NCBI GenBank assembly: GCA_947454425.1
Contig: CANGJV010000004.1
Span: 1 to 41,681, forward strand
Direction of reading: 5' to 3'
Origin: Candidatus Nanopelagicaceae bacterium
GTDB taxonomy: Bacteria > Actinomycetota > Actinomycetes > Nanopelagicales > Nanopelagicaceae
DNA: 41,681 nucleotides
The notes under the pieces were generated by a model. The model was not told the DNA's origin, searched no databases, and worked only from the letters and a program-made list of their open reading frames with translations. This document shows positions 17,233-25,415 of the stretch, piece after piece. Both the position numbers and the translations under genes were made by a program. Position 1 is the first letter of the stretch. The number at the start of each line of letters is the position of its first letter.

Positions 17233-19950
17233 GTGAACGAGCATCCATCCAAATCAATCATCGCTATCGATGATGCGCATTTGCGCGCTGATGTTCGACG
17301 TCTTGGAGACTTGCTTGGCGAATCACTCGTTCGGCAAGAAGGTCCAGAGTTATTAGAACTCGTCGAAAAAGTTCGTAAAGCCGTTCGTGATAATGGTGAA
17401 GATGCACTTCTTGCCGATATTACCGATGATCAAGCAGTTGATCTTGTTCGCGCATTTAGCACTTACTTTCACTTAGCCAACGTTGCAGAGCAGGTACACC
17501 GTTCGCGAGTATTGGCCGAAGCGCGTCGCGATGGAAAGTCTTGGTTGTCGAGGGCTGTCGATAAAATTATTGAGGCGCAGAAGAACCCAGCAGCTGGACA
17601 TGAATTTACTGATGAAGATATCGTCAAGTGGGTTTCAGAACTACAAGTGCGTCCAGTTTTTACAGCGCACCCAACAGAGGCCGCTCGTCGCTCGATTCTT
17701 GGCAAGCTCTCTGAGATCTCAACGCTATTGGATTTACCAAAGAGCGTTTCGCAAGATGAGCGCTTGGCAGAGATTGTTGATCTTCTATGGCAGACCGATG
17801 AACTTCGCCTAGATCGCCCCGAGCCGCTTGATGAAGCGATGAACGCTCTTTACTACCTCGATGATCTTGCAAAGCAGACCGTGCCTGAAGTTCTCAATGA
17901 TTTTGCACGCGAGTTGAAGCGTCTTAACATCGAACTTCCCGTCACTGCACGCCCACTGACCTTTGGAACATGGATTGGTGGAGACCGTGACGGTAATCCA
18001 AATATCACTCCAGAGGTAACCGAGGATGCGGTAGTTCTTCAAGTTGGCCATGCCATCCGCACCACAATTGCTGCGATGGATCGTCTTCGTCAGTTGTTAT
18101 CAGTCTCAACTCGCATCGCAGGTGCAACTCCTGAACTCAGCGCATCTGTTGCTGAAGATCTCAAGCACATTCCAGAGTTCGAACCACGCTTCTTGCGCCT
18201 CAATGTGCAAGAGCCATATCGCCTCAAGGCAACTGCAATCGTGCACCGCCTAGCATTTACACGTAATCGCCATGCTGTTGGTGGACCACACGTTCCAGGT
18301 CGCGACTATGCAAATACTGCAGAGCTGCTGGCTGATTTAACTTTGATGCGTGATTCCCTCTTCCAGCATCGTGGTGAATTGATTGCTACTGGCCTGCTTG
18401 AGCGCACAATTCGCTCGATTGCAGCCTTTGGATTAACTCATGCAACGCTCGATGTTCGTGAGCACTCCGATGCTCATCACAACGTACTCAAGAATTTCTT
18501 TGGTGATGATTACCTGGCTAAATCTCATGATGAGAAGTTTGAAATTCTTACTGGAGAGCTCGCAAATGGCATGAAGCGCAGCGCATCTTCACTTGATGCA
18601 ACGGCGGCAAAGACGCTCAATACTTTTGTTGCAATCTCAGACTTAATTGAACGTTTTGGTCCAGAGGTGATTGAGACGTATATCGTTTCAATGACTAAGG
18701 GCGCTGACGACCTCATTGCAGCAGCTCTGCTCGGTAAGTATGCAGGTCTAGTGGATCTTGAGAAGAAGGTTGCAAAGATTGGTTTTGCGCCACTTCTTGA
18801 AACCGTTGCAGAGCTTCGCGCAGCTGGAGAGATTCTCGAGAAGCTACTATCGAATCCAACTTATCGCGCACTTGTTGAGCTCCGCGGAAATATCCAGGAA
18901 GTCATGTTGGGTTACTCGGATTCAAATAAAGATGCCGGTATCGCAACAAGCCAGTGGGAGATTCACCGCGCACAACGTCGCCTTCGCGATGTTGCAATGA
19001 AATACGGCGTAAAGCTTCGTTTATTCCATGGTCGTGGTGGCTCGGTCGGTCGTGGTGGCGGGCCAACTTATGAAGCGCTCGTTGCACTTCCGTGGGGCTC
19101 TGTCGATGGTGAAATTAAGATGACCGAACAAGGTGAAGTTATCTCTGATAAGTATGCGCTACCTGCACTTGCACGCGAAAACGTTGAACTTACTCTTGCG
19201 GCATCCCTCGAGGCGACGATTCTTAATCGCGGACCACGCCAAAGCCCGGAAGATCTTGCACAATGGAACGAGTGCATGGATCTCGTCTCAGATAATTCAT
19301 TTGCACGTTATCGCACATTGATTGATCATCCTGATTTGCCTGCGTATTTCTATGCTTCAACTCCGGTAGAACAATTAGGAAATCTCTTCTTAGGCTCACG
19401 TCCGTCACGTCGCCCAGATGCATCGGGCGGCCTTGATTCTTTACGTGCGATTCCTTGGGTATTTGGCTGGACTCAATCGCGTCAGATTGTTCCTGGTTGG
19501 TTTGGAGTCGGTAGCGGCCTCAAGGCAGCTCGGGAAGCCGGAAAGACCGACATCTTGCAGAAGATGCTCGCTGAATGGCACTTCTTCTCAACCTTTATCA
19601 GCAACGTTGAGATGACTCTGGTAAAGACAGATCTCAAGACTGCACGTCGCTATGTCGAAACTCTTGTTCCGGCAGAGTTGCAACATTTCTTAGGCACTAT
19701 TGAAGAAGAGTTTGCACTTACCGTTCAAGAAATTCTTACCCTGACAGGAAAGTCTGAGCTTTTGGGAGATCGGCCGGTTCTGGCACGTACGTTAGAGGTT
19801 CGCGATCAATATCTCGCACCGCTTCACTCATTGCAGGTAAATCTGCTTAACCGTGTTCGTACTGCGGGAGATCAGGCAGAGCCAACCTTGGTTCGCGCAC
19901 TTTTGCTAACAATCAACGGTGTAGCTACCGGTCTTCGTAATACCGGCTGA
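17233..19950 (+). CDS. ppc: Phosphoenolpyruvate carboxylase
   Basis: This enzyme adds bicarbonate to phosphoenolpyruvate to give oxaloacetate, refilling the TCA cycle. The family signatures are present: VFTAHPTEAARRSILGK with the catalytic His, GTWIGGDRDGNPNITPEVT, VMLGYSDSNKDAGIATSQW, LRLFHGRGGSVGRGGGPT, and the C-terminal NTG end. Length of about 905 residues is normal for bacterial PEPC. The start is uncertain: GTG 17233 gives NEHPSKSIIAIDD ahead of the conserved LRADVRRLGDLLG; GTG 17206 in the same frame adds 9 residues. Neither has a good Shine-Dalgarno. It is divergent from mfd and convergent with pth, with a 7-bp gap. Confidence 0.96.
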   Translation: MNEHPSKSIIAIDDAHLRADVRRLGDLLGESLVRQEGPELLELVEKVRKAVRDNGEDALLADITDDQAVDLVRAFSTYFHLANVAEQVHRSRVLAEARRDGKSWLSRAVDKIIEAQKNPAAGHEFTDEDIVKWVSELQVRPVFTAHPTEAARRSILGKLSEISTLLDLPKSVSQDERLAEIVDLLWQTDELRLDRPEPLDEAMNALYYLDDLAKQTVPEVLNDFARELKRLNIELPVTARPLTFGTWIGGDRDGNPNITPEVTEDAVVLQVGHAIRTTIAAMDRLRQLLSVSTRIAGATPELSASVAEDLKHIPEFEPRFLRLNVQEPYRLKATAIVHRLAFTRNRHAVGGPHVPGRDYANTAELLADLTLMRDSLFQHRGELIATGLLERTIRSIAAFGLTHATLDVREHSDAHHNVLKNFFGDDYLAKSHDEKFEILTGELANGMKRSASSLDATAAKTLNTFVAISDLIERFGPEVIETYIVSMTKGADDLIAAALLGKYAGLVDLEKKVAKIGFAPLLETVAELRAAGEILEKLLSNPTYRALVELRGNIQEVMLGYSDSNKDAGIATSQWEIHRAQRRLRDVAMKYGVKLRLFHGRGGSVGRGGGPTYEALVALPWGSVDGEIKMTEQGEVISDKYALPALARENVELTLAASLEATILNRGPRQSPEDLAQWNECMDLVSDNSFARYRTLIDHPDLPAYFYASTPVEQLGNLFLGSRPSRRPDASGGLDSLRAIPWVFGWTQSRQIVPGWFGVGSGLKAAREAGKTDILQKMLAEWHFFSTFISNVEMTLVKTDLKTARRYVETLVPAELQHFLGTIEEEFALTVQEILTLTGKSELLGDRPVLARTLEVRDQYLAPLHSLQVNLLNRVRTAGDQAEPTLVRALLLTINGVATGLRNTG

Positions 19951-19957
19951 TTTTTCT

Positions 19958-20533
19958 CTAAGAGTTAAATTTACTTTGAGTTAAATCCAAGCCATTTTCG
20001 ATTAAGGATTCGACTACATCTGCGCCACGATCTAAGAAGAGAGGCAACTCTTTCTTCTCTGGCTGGCTAAATTGCTTTAATACAAAATCTGCTGGATCTT
20101 GCTGACCCATTGGTCGGCCGATACCAAGCCGAACGCGGAAATAATCTGGACCGCCAAATGAAGAAGTAAGTGACTTCAAACCGTTGTGGCCATTATCGCC
20201 ACCGCCTAGTTTTGTTCGAATGGCTGCAAAATCGATATCAAGTTCATCATGCAGAACGATTATCTTTGCAGGTTCTACCGAATAGAACTGGGCAAGAGCT
20301 TTGATAGGGCCGCCGGTCTCGTTCATATATCCGAGAGATTTGGCAAGAATTACTGAATGAGCATCAACTCCAAAACCTAACTTAAAGGCCGCGATTGATG
20401 TTCGAGATTTATGTGTTGAAAATTTAACGTTGTGGCGCTTACTTAATTCATCGATAACCATCTGACCAACGTTATGACGGGTGGCAACGTATTGATCGCC
20501 CGGATTACCGAGCCCCACTACCAACCACGTCAT
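19958..20533 (-). CDS. pth: Peptidyl-tRNA hydrolase
   Basis: Pth releases tRNA from peptidyl-tRNA dropped by stalled ribosomes. The N-terminus WLVVGLGNPGDQYVATRHNVG contains the catalytic His and substrate Asn. KSLGYMNETGGPIKAL, VLHDELDIDF (catalytic Asp) and GGGDNGHNGLKSL complete the family motifs. The 191-residue length is standard. It follows rplY with a 21-nt gap, the common actinobacterial rplY-pth pair. Confidence 0.97.
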   Translation of the reverse strand: MTWLVVGLGNPGDQYVATRHNVGQMVIDELSKRHNVKFSTHKSRTSIAAFKLGFGVDAHSVILAKSLGYMNETGGPIKALAQFYSVEPAKIIVLHDELDIDFAAIRTKLGGGDNGHNGLKSLTSSFGGPDYFRVRLGIGRPMGQQDPADFVLKQFSQPEKKELPLFLDRGADVVESLIENGLDLTQSKFNS

Positions 20534-20554
20534 AACGCGTCAGAGTTTTCTTAC

Positions 20555-21157
20555 TTATTCAGCTGCTGGAGCTGCTGGTGCATCCGCTGCTGGAGCTGCA
20601 ACAACTTCATCTGCTGGTGCTGCACGACGCTCTGAGAGGTGAACAACTGTCGCTGTTGGATCGATAACAAGTGTGACACCTGCTGGAAGGATTACATCAG
20701 ATGCAACCTTTGAAGTTCCGGCCTGCATGCCTTCGATATCGAGAACGAGGAACTTAGGAATCGCTGTTGCCTCTGCCTCAACTTCAAGTGTGTTGTGAAC
20801 GTGCTCGAGGATTCCATCTGGGTCGTGCTTACCTTCAGTGTGAATTGGAACCTGAACAGTTACCTTCTCGCCACGACGTACAAGTACGAGGTCGATGTGC
20901 TCGAGGTTCTGCTTGAGTGGGTTCTTAACAACTGACTTAGGAAGTGTGAGCTCTGTCTTGCCATCGAATGTGATGTTGAGAAGAACGTTTGACTCCTTGA
21001 GAGCGTTACCAAGCTCGCGCGCTGAAAGTGTGATGTGAACTGGATCAGCACCGTGGCCGTAGATAACAGCTGGAACTAAACCTTCGCGACGTGCGCGACG
21101 TGATGCACCCTTACCGAATTCGGTACGTGTGGTGCCGTTGATTGCTACTTCTGCCAT
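20555..21157 (-). CDS. rplY: Ribosomal protein bL25, long (CTC/general stress) form
   Basis: The protein binds 5S rRNA in the 50S central protuberance. The N-terminal L25 beta-barrel has TRTEFGKGASRRARREGLVPAVIYG near the start, then the C-terminal TL5/CTC domain (EVEAEATAIPKFLVLDIEGM, DVILPAGV). The last ~30 residues are an Ala/Pro/Glu-rich tail typical of actinobacterial CTC forms. AGGAG sits 7 nt before the ATG and lies in one arm of a perfect 10-bp inverted repeat, so translation may be controlled by leader folding. It follows prs after a 172-nt gap and precedes pth. Confidence 0.95.
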   Translation of the reverse strand: MAEVAINGTTRTEFGKGASRRARREGLVPAVIYGHGADPVHITLSARELGNALKESNVLLNITFDGKTELTLPKSVVKNPLKQNLEHIDLVLVRRGEKVTVQVPIHTEGKHDPDGILEHVHNTLEVEAEATAIPKFLVLDIEGMQAGTSKVASDVILPAGVTLVIDPTATVVHLSERRAAPADEVVAAPAADAPAAPAAE

Positions 21158-21162
21158 GAAAA

Positions 21163-21227
21163 AACTCCTAGTTAGTAGTTCAAAGTTTTCGGTCTAAACC
21201 TCAAACGATGTGCTCTGACTAGGAGTT
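21163..21227 (-). promoter_or_regulatory. rplY leader hairpin masking its Shine-Dalgarno sequence
   Basis: On the minus strand, AACTCCTAGT (21218-21227) and ACTAGGAGTT (21163-21172) are exact reverse complements separated by 45 nt. The second arm contains the AGGAG binding site of rplY and is followed by a T-run just before the ATG. When folded, the stem hides the ribosome binding site and resembles an intrinsic terminator. Autoregulation by L25 or another ribosomal protein is plausible but unproven. Confidence 0.55.
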
Positions 21228-21248
21228 AAAGTCCTTGCCGTCGATAAC

Positions 21249-21264
21249 GGTTTCGTTCGAAACC
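21249..21264 (-). promoter_or_regulatory. Second hairpin in the rplY upstream region
   Basis: GGTTTC and GAAACC form a perfect 6-bp stem with a 4-nt loop, upstream of the Shine-Dalgarno-masking repeat. A TAAACT (21282-21287) further upstream could be the -10 of an rplY promoter, placing this hairpin inside the leader. Confidence 0.4.
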
Positions 21265-21314
21265 CTCGCCAGAATGGTTGAAGTTTATGCGGGTAGGGCT
21301 TAATCCACCAAATC

Positions 21315-21329
21315 GCGGTTATTTACCGC
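21315..21329 (-). terminator. Hairpin immediately after the prs stop codon
   Basis: GCGGT and ACCGC form a 5-bp stem with a 5-nt loop directly after the prs TAA, followed by GATTT. It is a weak candidate terminator between prs and rplY. Confidence 0.4.
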
Positions 21330-22310
21330 TTAGCTATGGCCGTCAAAGAGGCTAGTGACAGAGCCATCTTCAAAGACTTCACGAATCGCACGAGCAAGTA
21401 ATGGTGCAATCGAAATAACGGTCAGCTTGTCGAACTTCTGATCTTCCGTCAATGGAAGTGAGTCTGTGACAACAATTTCAACTGCGCGAGAACCCTTTAG
21501 GCGTTCGACCGCAGGTCCAGAGAAGACAGCGTGGGTGGCGGCGATAATGACATCGCTCGCACCTGCTTCAAAGAGAGCATCTACTGCTTTAGTAATAGTT
21601 CCGGCTGTATCAATCATGTCATCGATAACAACACATGTGCGGCCTTCAACATCACCTACAACCTTGCCAGTCACTGCTTCATTTGGAACAAGTGGGTCGC
21701 GAGTCTTATGGATAAATGCGATTGGGCATCCGCCTAGAAGTTCTGACCAACGCTCTGCAACTCGGACGCGACCTGAGTCAGGAGAAACAATTGTTAAAGA
21801 GTTGCGATCAACTTTGCTTCCAACGTAATCTGCCAACATCGGAAGTGCGAAGAGATGATCTACCGGACCATCAAAGAATCCTTGAATCTGTGAAGTGTGT
21901 AGGTCGACCACCATCAAACGGTCGGCGCCTGCTGCCTTAAATAAATCAGCCATCAAACGAGCTGTAATTGGTTCGCGACCGCGGCTCTTTTTATCTTGGC
22001 GGGCATAACCATAGAAAGGTGCAACTACAGTGATTCGCTTTGCAGATGCGCGCTTAAGAGCATCGATCATGATGAGTTGTTCCATGATTTGTTTATTGAT
22101 TGGTGTTGCATGTGACTGAATTACAAAGGCATCGCAACCACGAACTGATTCTTCGAAACGAACGAAAATTTCACCATTTGCAAAGTCATAAGCAGATGTA
22201 GGTGTGAGAGGTATTCCAAGTTCGGCTGCTACATGTTCTGATAACTCTGGAAATCCTCGCCCAGAAAAGATGCGGAGTTTTTTCTCTGAGGATAAACGGA
22301 TTTCGCTCAC
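21330..22310 (-). CDS. prs: Ribose-phosphate pyrophosphokinase (PRPP synthase)
   Basis: The enzyme makes PRPP from ribose 5-phosphate and ATP for purine, pyrimidine, His and Trp synthesis. The 326-residue class I protein has FSGRGFPELSEHVA (near the N-terminus), IMIDALKRASAKRITVVAPF, YARQDKKSRGREPI with the flexible-loop catalytic residues, the PRPP synthetase signature around DLHTSQIQGFFD, and the PRPP-binding VVIDDMIDTAGT. The start is GTG. It follows glmU with only 5 nt between, and the glmU-prs pair is a standard actinobacterial arrangement. Confidence 0.97.
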   Translation of the reverse strand: MSEIRLSSEKKLRIFSGRGFPELSEHVAAELGIPLTPTSAYDFANGEIFVRFEESVRGCDAFVIQSHATPINKQIMEQLIMIDALKRASAKRITVVAPFYGYARQDKKSRGREPITARLMADLFKAAGADRLMVVDLHTSQIQGFFDGPVDHLFALPMLADYVGSKVDRNSLTIVSPDSGRVRVAERWSELLGGCPIAFIHKTRDPLVPNEAVTGKVVGDVEGRTCVVIDDMIDTAGTITKAVDALFEAGASDVIIAATHAVFSGPAVERLKGSRAVEIVVTDSLPLTEDQKFDKLTVISIAPLLARAIREVFEDGSVTSLFDGHS

Positions 22311-22315
22311 GAGTA

Positions 22316-23743
22316 TCAGCCTTCCTGGTCGTTACTTGGAGCTGAAGCTGCTGCTTCAGCCGACTTGGTGCCTGGGCGCTTACGCATGACCCAACCTATT
22401 ACATTTCTTTGGCGAGCACGACCCACGCCCATCGCGCCGGCAGGAACATCTTCTGTAATAACAGATCCAGCAGCTGTGTAGGCGCCGTCGCCGATAGTCA
22501 CGGGTGCAACGAGCATGCTGTCACTTCCGATACGGACATGATCACCGACATGTGTGTGGTGCTTATCAACGCCATCGTAATTTACAAAGATAGTGGCGGC
22601 TCCGATATTGGAACCTGCCCCGATTGTTGCATCTCCGACATATGAAAGATGAGGGACTTTCGAACCTTCGCCAAGCGAAGCATTCTTCATTTCTACAAAT
22701 GCACCCGCGCGAGTATTGGCAGCAAGATTTGTACCTGGACGAAGGTATGTATAAGGCCCAACGCTGGCGTTTTCGCCGATTACAGCTTTTGTTGCATGTG
22801 ACTCTTTTACTTCAGCGCCGCTTGCAACTGTGCAATCAATCAACATCGAGCGAGGTCCAATGACGGCACCTGTTGCAATTGTTGATTTGCCACCGATCAC
22901 TGTTCCGGGCAAGAGCGTGACATCTTGCGCAATAATCGAATCTGCGCTGACCCAGGTATTTGTTGGGTCAACAATTGTGACACCGCTGCGCATTAATTTT
23001 TCATTAATGCTATCTCGCAAAAGCGCCTCTGCTTCAGCTAATTGAACTCGATCATTGACGCCAAGAGTCTCTGTGAAATCCTCAATGCAGACAGCTGCAA
23101 TCTTTCCACCTTCATTACGGAGAATTTCAATCACATCGGTGAGGTAAAGCTCGCCCTGTGCATTGTTATTGCGAAGCTTGCCAATTGCTCCGGCAAGTTT
23201 TGCGCCATCAAAAGCGTAGACACCAGAGTTGATCTCTTCAATCGCCTTCTCTAATTCGTCTGCATCTTTCTCTTCTACGATCCGCACAAGCGAGCCGTCA
23301 TCGCCGCGAATGATTCGTCCATAGCCGGTTGGATCTGGATGCTCAGCAGTCAGAACTGATGCGGTAAAGCCGCCAGCATGATGGCCTGCTAGTAATTGCT
23401 CGAGCGATTCGCCAGTAAGCAAAGGTGTATCGCCTGCCAAAATCAAGATTGTTCCTTGCGGGGTTAAGTCAGCGAGCGCCAATTGCGCCGCATGTCCGGT
23501 ACCACCGCGATGCTCTTGGAAAACTGTGATCGCCTTGGGAGCAATCTCTGCGATATGAGCTTCAACCTTTTCGCGACCAGAACCAACAACAACTCGTAGG
23601 TGCTTGGGAGAAAGTGTTTCGACCGCAGCAATGACATGACCGAGTAGTGAGCGACCAGCAATAGCGTGGAGCACCTTTGGAGTCTGCGATTTCATTCGCG
23701 TGCCTTCACCCGCAGCGAGAATGACTACGGTCTCAAGGCTCAT
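22316..23743 (-). CDS. glmU: Bifunctional GlmU: GlcNAc-1-phosphate uridyltransferase and GlcN-1-phosphate acetyltransferase
   Basis: This enzyme makes UDP-GlcNAc for peptidoglycan. The N-terminal half is the uridyltransferase (VILAAGEGTRMKSQTPKVLH, then LILAGDTPLL and GYGRIIR). From about residue 250 it becomes a left-handed beta-helix with hexapeptide repeats and acetyltransferase motifs (LRPGTNLAANTRAGAFVEMK, SYVGDATIGAGSNIGA, FVNYDGVDKHHT). At 475 residues with a short Ala/Ser tail, it is complete. There is no Shine-Dalgarno, but TAGACT lies 6 nt before the ATG, suggesting a leaderless mRNA. It lies downstream of tRNA-Gln and a set of 33-nt hairpin repeats. Confidence 0.97.
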   Translation of the reverse strand: MSLETVVILAAGEGTRMKSQTPKVLHAIAGRSLLGHVIAAVETLSPKHLRVVVGSGREKVEAHIAEIAPKAITVFQEHRGGTGHAAQLALADLTPQGTILILAGDTPLLTGESLEQLLAGHHAGGFTASVLTAEHPDPTGYGRIIRGDDGSLVRIVEEKDADELEKAIEEINSGVYAFDGAKLAGAIGKLRNNNAQGELYLTDVIEILRNEGGKIAAVCIEDFTETLGVNDRVQLAEAEALLRDSINEKLMRSGVTIVDPTNTWVSADSIIAQDVTLLPGTVIGGKSTIATGAVIGPRSMLIDCTVASGAEVKESHATKAVIGENASVGPYTYLRPGTNLAANTRAGAFVEMKNASLGEGSKVPHLSYVGDATIGAGSNIGAATIFVNYDGVDKHHTHVGDHVRIGSDSMLVAPVTIGDGAYTAAGSVITEDVPAGAMGVGRARQRNVIGWVMRKRPGTKSAEAAASAPSNDQEG

Positions 23744-23749
23744 GCGGTA

Positions 23750-23755
23750 AGTCTA
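23750..23755 (-). promoter_or_regulatory. -10 element for leaderless glmU mRNA
   Basis: TAGACT ends 6 nt before the glmU ATG, where transcription would begin at or next to the start codon. There is no ribosome binding site. Confidence 0.45.
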
Positions 23756-23767
23756 CCTTCTGATGGC

Positions 23768-23839
23768 TCCGCCTCTTCGAACGGCGGATTCATATATTGC
23801 TCCGCCCGCTTAACTGGCGGATTCATATATTGCTCCGCC
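23768..23839 (-). repeat. 33-nt tandem repeats built from tRNA-Gln acceptor-stem sequence
   Basis: A 24-nt sequence beginning GGCGGATTCATATATTGC occurs at 23783-23806 and 23816-23839, and TCCGCC recurs exactly every 33 nt at 23768, 23801 and 23834. The last of these is the tRNA-Gln 3' acceptor strand. Read on the minus strand, two mini-hairpins (23801-23821 and 23768-23788) have the tRNA's own first six acceptor pairs closing 9-nt loops. The distal one is followed by GCCA, like a discriminator plus CCA end, and its loop contains TTCGA. Confidence 0.8.
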
Positions 23840-23904
23840 ACCAGGTATCGATCCTGGACCCTGGGCTTCAAAGGCCCATGTGCTAGCCACTACACAATGG
23901 CGGA
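23833..23904 (-). tRNA. tRNA-Gln (anticodon UUG)
   Basis: A normal cloverleaf folds on the minus strand: acceptor TCCGCCA/TGGCGGA, D arm with AGTGGCTAGCAC, anticodon stem TGGGC/GCCCA around CTTTGAA (anticodon TTG), and T arm CCAGG-ATCGATA-CCTGG with discriminator G. CCA is not fully encoded (GCA). The 3' end is repeated downstream as acceptor-stem hairpins. The gene is upstream of glmU on the same strand and divergent from marR. Confidence 0.95.
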
Positions 23905-23967
23905 ACCTATATTCTCCCTTATCACCGCCTGACTTTCCAAACTGACGGCGATTACTTCATTCTCAGA

Positions 23968-23973
23968 TAGCCT
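23968..23973 (+). promoter_or_regulatory. -10 element for leaderless marR mRNA
   Basis: TAGCCT (TANNNT) ends 7 nt before the marR ATG, and no ribosome binding site is present. Confidence 0.35.
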
Positions 23974-23980
23974 TGCCCGC

Positions 23981-24493
23981 ATGGAGGAACACGACGACCA
24001 TCGCGACGAAGTAGACAGACTTATCGCTGCATGGAAGCGCGAACGTCCCGATGTTGACCTCTCCCCTTTGGCAATCCTTAGCCGTATCACTCGAATTTCG
24101 CGCCATCTCGATTTAGCTCGTAGAGATGCATTTGCTGACCTTGATACGTGGGGATTCGATGTATTGGCAGCCCTTCGCCGAGCTGGCGAGCCTCACACTC
24201 TCTCACCAAGTCAATTGATGCAAGAGACAATGGTTTCCAGTGGAACGATGACAAATCGTCTTGATCGATTAGAAGAATTGAATTTAATTACGAGAGAACC
24301 AGACCCAAGCGATGGACGTGGGTCATTGGTCTCATTGACTCCATCTGGAATGAAAAAAGTTGATATTGCATTAGACCAGTTGATTAAGAATGAGCGAACA
24401 TTTCTGACAGACCTCAATAAGGATGAACAAGCAATGCTTGCAGATTTACTGAGTCGCCTGGCGGCAAACTTTGATATCGAACCTGAGAATTAG
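23981..24493 (+). CDS. MarR family transcriptional regulator
   Basis: This winged helix-turn-helix regulator binds DNA as a dimer. After an N-terminal helix pair (SRITRISRHLDLARRDAF), the DNA-binding part reads DVLAALRRAG, LSPSQLMQETMVSSGTMTNR (recognition helix), LEELNLITREPDPSDGRGS with the wing Asp-Arg, and LTPSGMKKVD. The C-terminal dimer helices follow. The 170-residue length is normal. No target gene is adjacent: it is alone on the plus strand between tRNA-Gln (divergent) and ispE (convergent, 6-bp gap), so the ligand and regulon cannot be inferred beyond possible autoregulation. Confidence 0.92.
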   Translation: MEEHDDHRDEVDRLIAAWKRERPDVDLSPLAILSRITRISRHLDLARRDAFADLDTWGFDVLAALRRAGEPHTLSPSQLMQETMVSSGTMTNRLDRLEELNLITREPDPSDGRGSLVSLTPSGMKKVDIALDQLIKNERTFLTDLNKDEQAMLADLLSRLAANFDIEPEN

Positions 24494-24499
24494 AAAAAC

Positions 24500-25414
24500 T
24501 TAAGAGATAACTCGGGCTCCATGCACAGGGCCACTTGCACGAGCAACGCTTCCAACAACTCCACTTGCGGTGAGTGCAACCGCCAAATCAAGTCCGGCTT
24601 CTTCATCGCTGACTAAAAATGCAACAGTCGGACCAGAGCCAGAGACAATTGCGCCAAGCGCGCCATACTCGCGACCAACCTCTAAAACAAGTGTGAGAGC
24701 CGGTCGTAAAGAACAAGCAGGATTTTGTAAGTCGTTTGTTAAAGCTCTACCGACCTGCGATGGATCTCCTGTGAGCAACGCCTGCATCAGTAAATCGCTT
24801 ACCTTCGGATCTGCAACTTCAAGTTCTGCCCGCATCCGGTCGCACTCTGAATAGACAGCAGGGGTTGAAAGTCCGACAGTTGAGAGTGCGAAAACCCAGT
24901 GATAGCTTCCTCGTGAAAGCGCTGCTGTGAGCTGATCACCGCGACCGGTGCCAACTGCCGTTCCGCCTGAAATCATAAATGGAACATCGCTGCCAAGTTG
25001 GCTACCAAGATCAAGCAGCTCTTCGCGAGAAGCATCTAATTTGTAGAGCGCATCGAGTGCAACCAGTGTTGCTGCAGCATCTGCCGAACCACCGGCCATT
25101 CCTCCTGCAACTGGAATTGATTTCTTTATCTCAATGTGTACATCAACATCGATATCAAATGTTTTTCCAATTAAAAGCGCTGCTTTTACAGCTAAATTTG
25201 AACCATCTTCTGGGACACCGTGGGTTTGATCACCCGTCACAGCAATTGTGACACCGCTACCTCTATGAGATTTTGTAACAGTGACATCATCAAAGATTGA
25301 GACTGCTTGAAATACAGAGACTAGATTGTGATAGCCATCTGATTCGCGCGGGCCAACGGAAAGTTGGAGGTTAACCTTTGCAGGAACCCGCACAGTTACT
25401 GAATTAAGAGCCAC
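24500..25414 (-). CDS. ispE: 4-diphosphocytidyl-2-C-methyl-D-erythritol kinase
   Basis: This GHMP kinase phosphorylates CDP-methylerythritol in the MEP route to isoprenoids. Motifs are VRVPAKVNLQLSVGPRESDGYH at the N-terminus (substrate site), the ATP-binding PVAGGMAGGSADAAATL, DVPFMISGGTAVGTGRGD and the C-terminal GAIVSGSGPTVAFLV. Length is 304 residues. The start is GTG, with TAGGCT 6 nt upstream inside the end of ksgA, so an extra leaderless start is possible besides read-through from ksgA (1-nt gap). It is the last gene of the rsmI-metG-tatD-ksgA-ispE run. Confidence 0.96.
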   Translation of the reverse strand: MALNSVTVRVPAKVNLQLSVGPRESDGYHNLVSVFQAVSIFDDVTVTKSHRGSGVTIAVTGDQTHGVPEDGSNLAVKAALLIGKTFDIDVDVHIEIKKSIPVAGGMAGGSADAAATLVALDALYKLDASREELLDLGSQLGSDVPFMISGGTAVGTGRGDQLTAALSRGSYHWVFALSTVGLSTPAVYSECDRMRAELEVADPKVSDLLMQALLTGDPSQVGRALTNDLQNPACSLRPALTLVLEVGREYGALGAIVSGSGPTVAFLVSDEEAGLDLAVALTASGVVGSVARASGPVHGARVIS

Positions 25415-25415
25415 G

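Noticed and set aside
21466-21828. 120-residue plus-strand frame opposite prs
   Set aside because: It is antisense to the conserved PRPP-binding region; composition is Ser/Thr-rich shadow type.
23783-23839. Direct repeats at a tRNA 3' end as an integration (att) site
   Set aside because: The copies are 33 nt apart with no integrase, mobile cargo or composition change between or near them.
23768-23839. CRISPR-like repeat array
   Set aside because: There are only three repeat starts, the spacers are about 9 nt, and no cas genes are present; the repeats derive from the tRNA acceptor stem.
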